Shown: in pieces, positions 5,477-6,792 of the stretch
Position numbering within the stretch: position 1 is the first letter of the stretch
Layout of the letters: the number at the start of each line of letters is the position of its first letter
NCBI GenBank assembly: GCA_021731185.1
Contig: JAKFXW010000088.1
Location: 1 to 6,792 of the forward strand
DNA length: 6,792 nt
Reading direction: 5' to 3'
From: Gallionellaceae bacterium
GTDB taxonomy: Bacteria > Pseudomonadota > Gammaproteobacteria > Burkholderiales > Gallionellaceae
Position numbers and translations under genes: made by a program
Notes under the pieces: model-generated
The model's database searches: none
Seen by the model: only the letters and a program-made list of their open reading frames with translations
Told to the model about the DNA's origin: nothing

Positions 5477-5494
5477 TACTTGAATTTGCAAGTA
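5477..5494 (+). promoter_or_regulatory. Inverted repeat overlapping the lon -35 element
   Basis: TACTTG (5477-5482) and CAAGTA (5489-5494) are perfect inverted arms with a 6-base spacer. One more outer pair, after a mismatch, gives GGTACTTG/CAAGTATC. The left arm covers most of the CTTGAA -35 box, so a bound dimeric regulator would block the promoter. It does not match the CIRCE element that I know for HrcA. It may also be chance overlap with the -35 sequence. Confidence 0.35.
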
Positions 5495-5504
5495 TCACCC
5501 CAAT
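5479..5504 (+). promoter_or_regulatory. Sigma-32 (RpoH) heat-shock promoter of lon
   Basis: CTTGAA (5479-5484) and CCCCAAT (5498-5504) are separated by 13 bases, fitting the known RpoH consensus (CTTGAA, 11-15 bases, CCCCAT-type) almost perfectly. The start of transcription should fall near 5511-5515, about 45 bases before the lon ATG. lon is a classic member of the heat-shock regulon, so the context agrees. Confidence 0.82.
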
Positions 5505-5542
5505 CTACCCGACATAACTGAATACGGCTACACTTAACCCAC

Positions 5543-5549
5543 GGGAGGA
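5543..5549 (+). promoter_or_regulatory. Shine-Dalgarno of lon
   Basis: A strong GGGAGGA lies 7 bases before ATG 5557. It sets the lon start and gives an N-terminus of normal length for the family. Confidence 0.85.
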
Positions 5550-5556
5550 CTCGATC

Positions 5557-6792
5557 ATGTCAGAGCACGACGATTACAACACCACTTCGAATTCATTTCC
5601 GTTATTGCCTTTGCGCGATGTTGTTGTTTTTCCGCGTATGGTCATCCCACTCTTTGTGGGGCGGGCAAAGTCAATTAAGGCACTGGAGTCTGCGATGGAT
5701 GCGGGCAAGAGTATCGTCTTAGTAGCACAAAAAACAGCAGCGAAAGATGAGCCGTCAGCCGACGATTTATATCGTATCGGCAGTATGGCTAATATTCTGC
5801 AAATGCTTAAGCTGCCTGATGGCACAGTCAAGGTGCTGGTAGAGGGAACACAGCGCGCCAAGGTGTTACGCGTGCTGGATGGGAAAGATCACTTCGATGC
5901 AGAGATTGAGGTTGTTCCAGCCGATGTTGTTGATCCGGATCTGGATCCTGATGCTGAAGCCATGCGTCGCGCACTTGTCAGCCAATTTGATCAATACGTC
6001 AAGCTGAATAAAAAAATTCCACCAGAAATTCTGACCTCGCTGGCCGGCATAGATGATGCGGGGCGCTTGGCAGATACCATAGCCGCGCATTTGCCCTTGA
6101 AGCTGGAACAAAAGCAGGAAGTGCTGGAAATTTTTGATGTACGCAAACGTTTGGAACATTTATTGGGCTTACTCGAATCCGAATTGGATATTCTGCAAGT
6201 TGAAAAACGGATTCGCGGTCGCGTCAAACGCCAGATGGAAAAAAGTCAGCGTGAGTATTATTTGAATGAGCAAGTAAAAGCCATTCAAAAAGAATTGGGC
6301 GAGGGCGAAGAAGGCGCGGATATTGATGAGTTGGAAAAGAAAATCAAGGCTGCACATATGCCCAAGGAAGCACGCATCAAGGCTGAATCGGAAATGAAAA
6401 AATTGAAGCTGATGTCGCCGATGTCAGCCGAAGCCACGGTGGTGCGTAATTACATTGATATTTTAGTGGGCTTGCCGTGGAAGAAGAAAAGTAAAATTAA
6501 TGCGGATTTAAAAACAGCAGAGAAAATTTTGGAATCCGACCATTACGGTTTGGAGCGCGTTAAAGAGCGCATTGTGGAATATCTCGCAGTGCAGCAGCGA
6601 GTGGATAAAATGAAAGCACCTATCCTATGTTTGGTGGGACCACCTGGCGTGGGCAAGACTTCGCTGGGGCAATCCATTGCGCGTGCGACGGGTCGAAAAT
6701 TCATGCGTATGTCGTTAGGCGGCGTGCGTGATGAATCTGAAATTCGGGGGCATCGCCGCACTTATATTGGTTCGATGCCAGGCAAAATTTTG
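5557..6792 (+). CDS. lon: ATP-dependent protease Lon, 3' end beyond the window
   Basis: Lon is a homohexameric AAA+ serine protease of the cytosol that removes misfolded proteins and short-lived regulators. The 412 codons present cover the first half of the protein (E. coli Lon is 784 residues). The PUA-like LON substrate-binding domain begins at about residue 14, with LPLRDVVVFPRMVIPLFVGR. A long helical and coiled-coil stretch includes KRQMEKSQREYYLNEQVKAI. The AAA+ module then starts, with Walker A GPPGVGKT at 361-368 and the downstream RGHRRTYIGSMPGKIL segment that carries the pore loop. Walker B and the Ser-Lys catalytic dyad lie outside the window. The frame is intact. It follows clpX by 172 bases and has its own heat-shock promoter and ribosome site. 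Confidence 0.98.
   Translation, partial: MSEHDDYNTTSNSFPLLPLRDVVVFPRMVIPLFVGRAKSIKALESAMDAGKSIVLVAQKTAAKDEPSADDLYRIGSMANILQMLKLPDGTVKVLVEGTQRAKVLRVLDGKDHFDAEIEVVPADVVDPDLDPDAEAMRRALVSQFDQYVKLNKKIPPEILTSLAGIDDAGRLADTIAAHLPLKLEQKQEVLEIFDVRKRLEHLLGLLESELDILQVEKRIRGRVKRQMEKSQREYYLNEQVKAIQKELGEGEEGADIDELEKKIKAAHMPKEARIKAESEMKKLKLMSPMSAEATVVRNYIDILVGLPWKKKSKINADLKTAEKILESDHYGLERVKERIVEYLAVQQRVDKMKAPILCLVGPPGVGKTSLGQSIARATGRKFMRMSLGGVRDESEIRGHRRTYIGSMPGKIL

Larger units (their letters stand above)
5385..5556. other. clpX-lon intergenic region carrying the lon promoter
   Basis: This 172-base gap has no coding frame of note. The first half is AT-rich and shows no intrinsic terminator (no hairpin followed by a U-run), so read-through from clpX into lon is possible. 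The second half holds a sigma-32-type promoter, an inverted repeat overlapping its -35 element and the lon ribosome site. No copy of the palindromic repeat seen around clpP occurs here. Confidence 0.6.

Noticed and set aside
5641..5663. CCCAC-TCTTT-GTGGG hairpin in lon as a fourth repeat copy
   Set aside because: The loop and flanks differ from the CCCACAAGGGGACAATG core, and the bases encode the conserved Lon segment IPLFVGR.

Overview
The window looks like a betaproteobacterial chromosome segment, probably from the Nitrosomonadales or Gallionellaceae neighbourhood. This is judged from the protein sequences, the moderate GC content and the conserved order tRNA-Leu, tig, clpP, clpX, lon. The assignment is an inference from remembered protein similarity, not a search result.

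The left part (1 to about 1870) is accessory DNA. It holds the 3' end of an unrecognised coding frame (2-109), a decayed C-terminal remnant of a REP-associated (Y1-type) transposase with an internal stop (144-338), and a two-gene unit (429-1310). That unit pairs a small, very basic 83-residue protein with a 208-residue protein that looks like a TIR or nucleoside-deoxyribosyltransferase-like fold. Next come about 155 bases with nothing recognisable, then a vapBC-type toxin-antitoxin pair cut at both outer ends: only the antitoxin C-terminus and the toxin N-terminus remain, still joined by an ATGA overlap.

The right part (about 1880 to 6792) is core genome. An extended -10 promoter precedes tRNA-Leu(UAG). 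The trigger factor gene tig starts only 36 nt after the tRNA CCA, so the two probably share a transcript. Then come clpP (protease subunit), clpX (AAA+ unfoldase) and lon (AAA+ protease, cut by the window end). Together they form a protein-quality-control cluster: Tig meets the chain at the ribosome, ClpX unfolds substrates into ClpP, and Lon degrades misfolded and regulatory proteins. lon has its own well-matched sigma-32 (heat-shock) promoter in the clpX-lon gap.

The most unusual structure is a short palindromic repeat with core CCCACAAGGGGACAATG. It occurs three times: at the end of tig, across the start of clpP and just before clpX. It forms a small hairpin whose 3' arm contains a Shine-Dalgarno-like AAGGGGA. 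Two copies are read as protein, one adding a tail to Tig and one lying in the extended N-terminus of ClpP. The clpP start is itself ambiguous: a better-looking start after the second repeat copy is out of frame by one base. The TIR-like two-gene unit is the best candidate for an undescribed (possibly defence) system.
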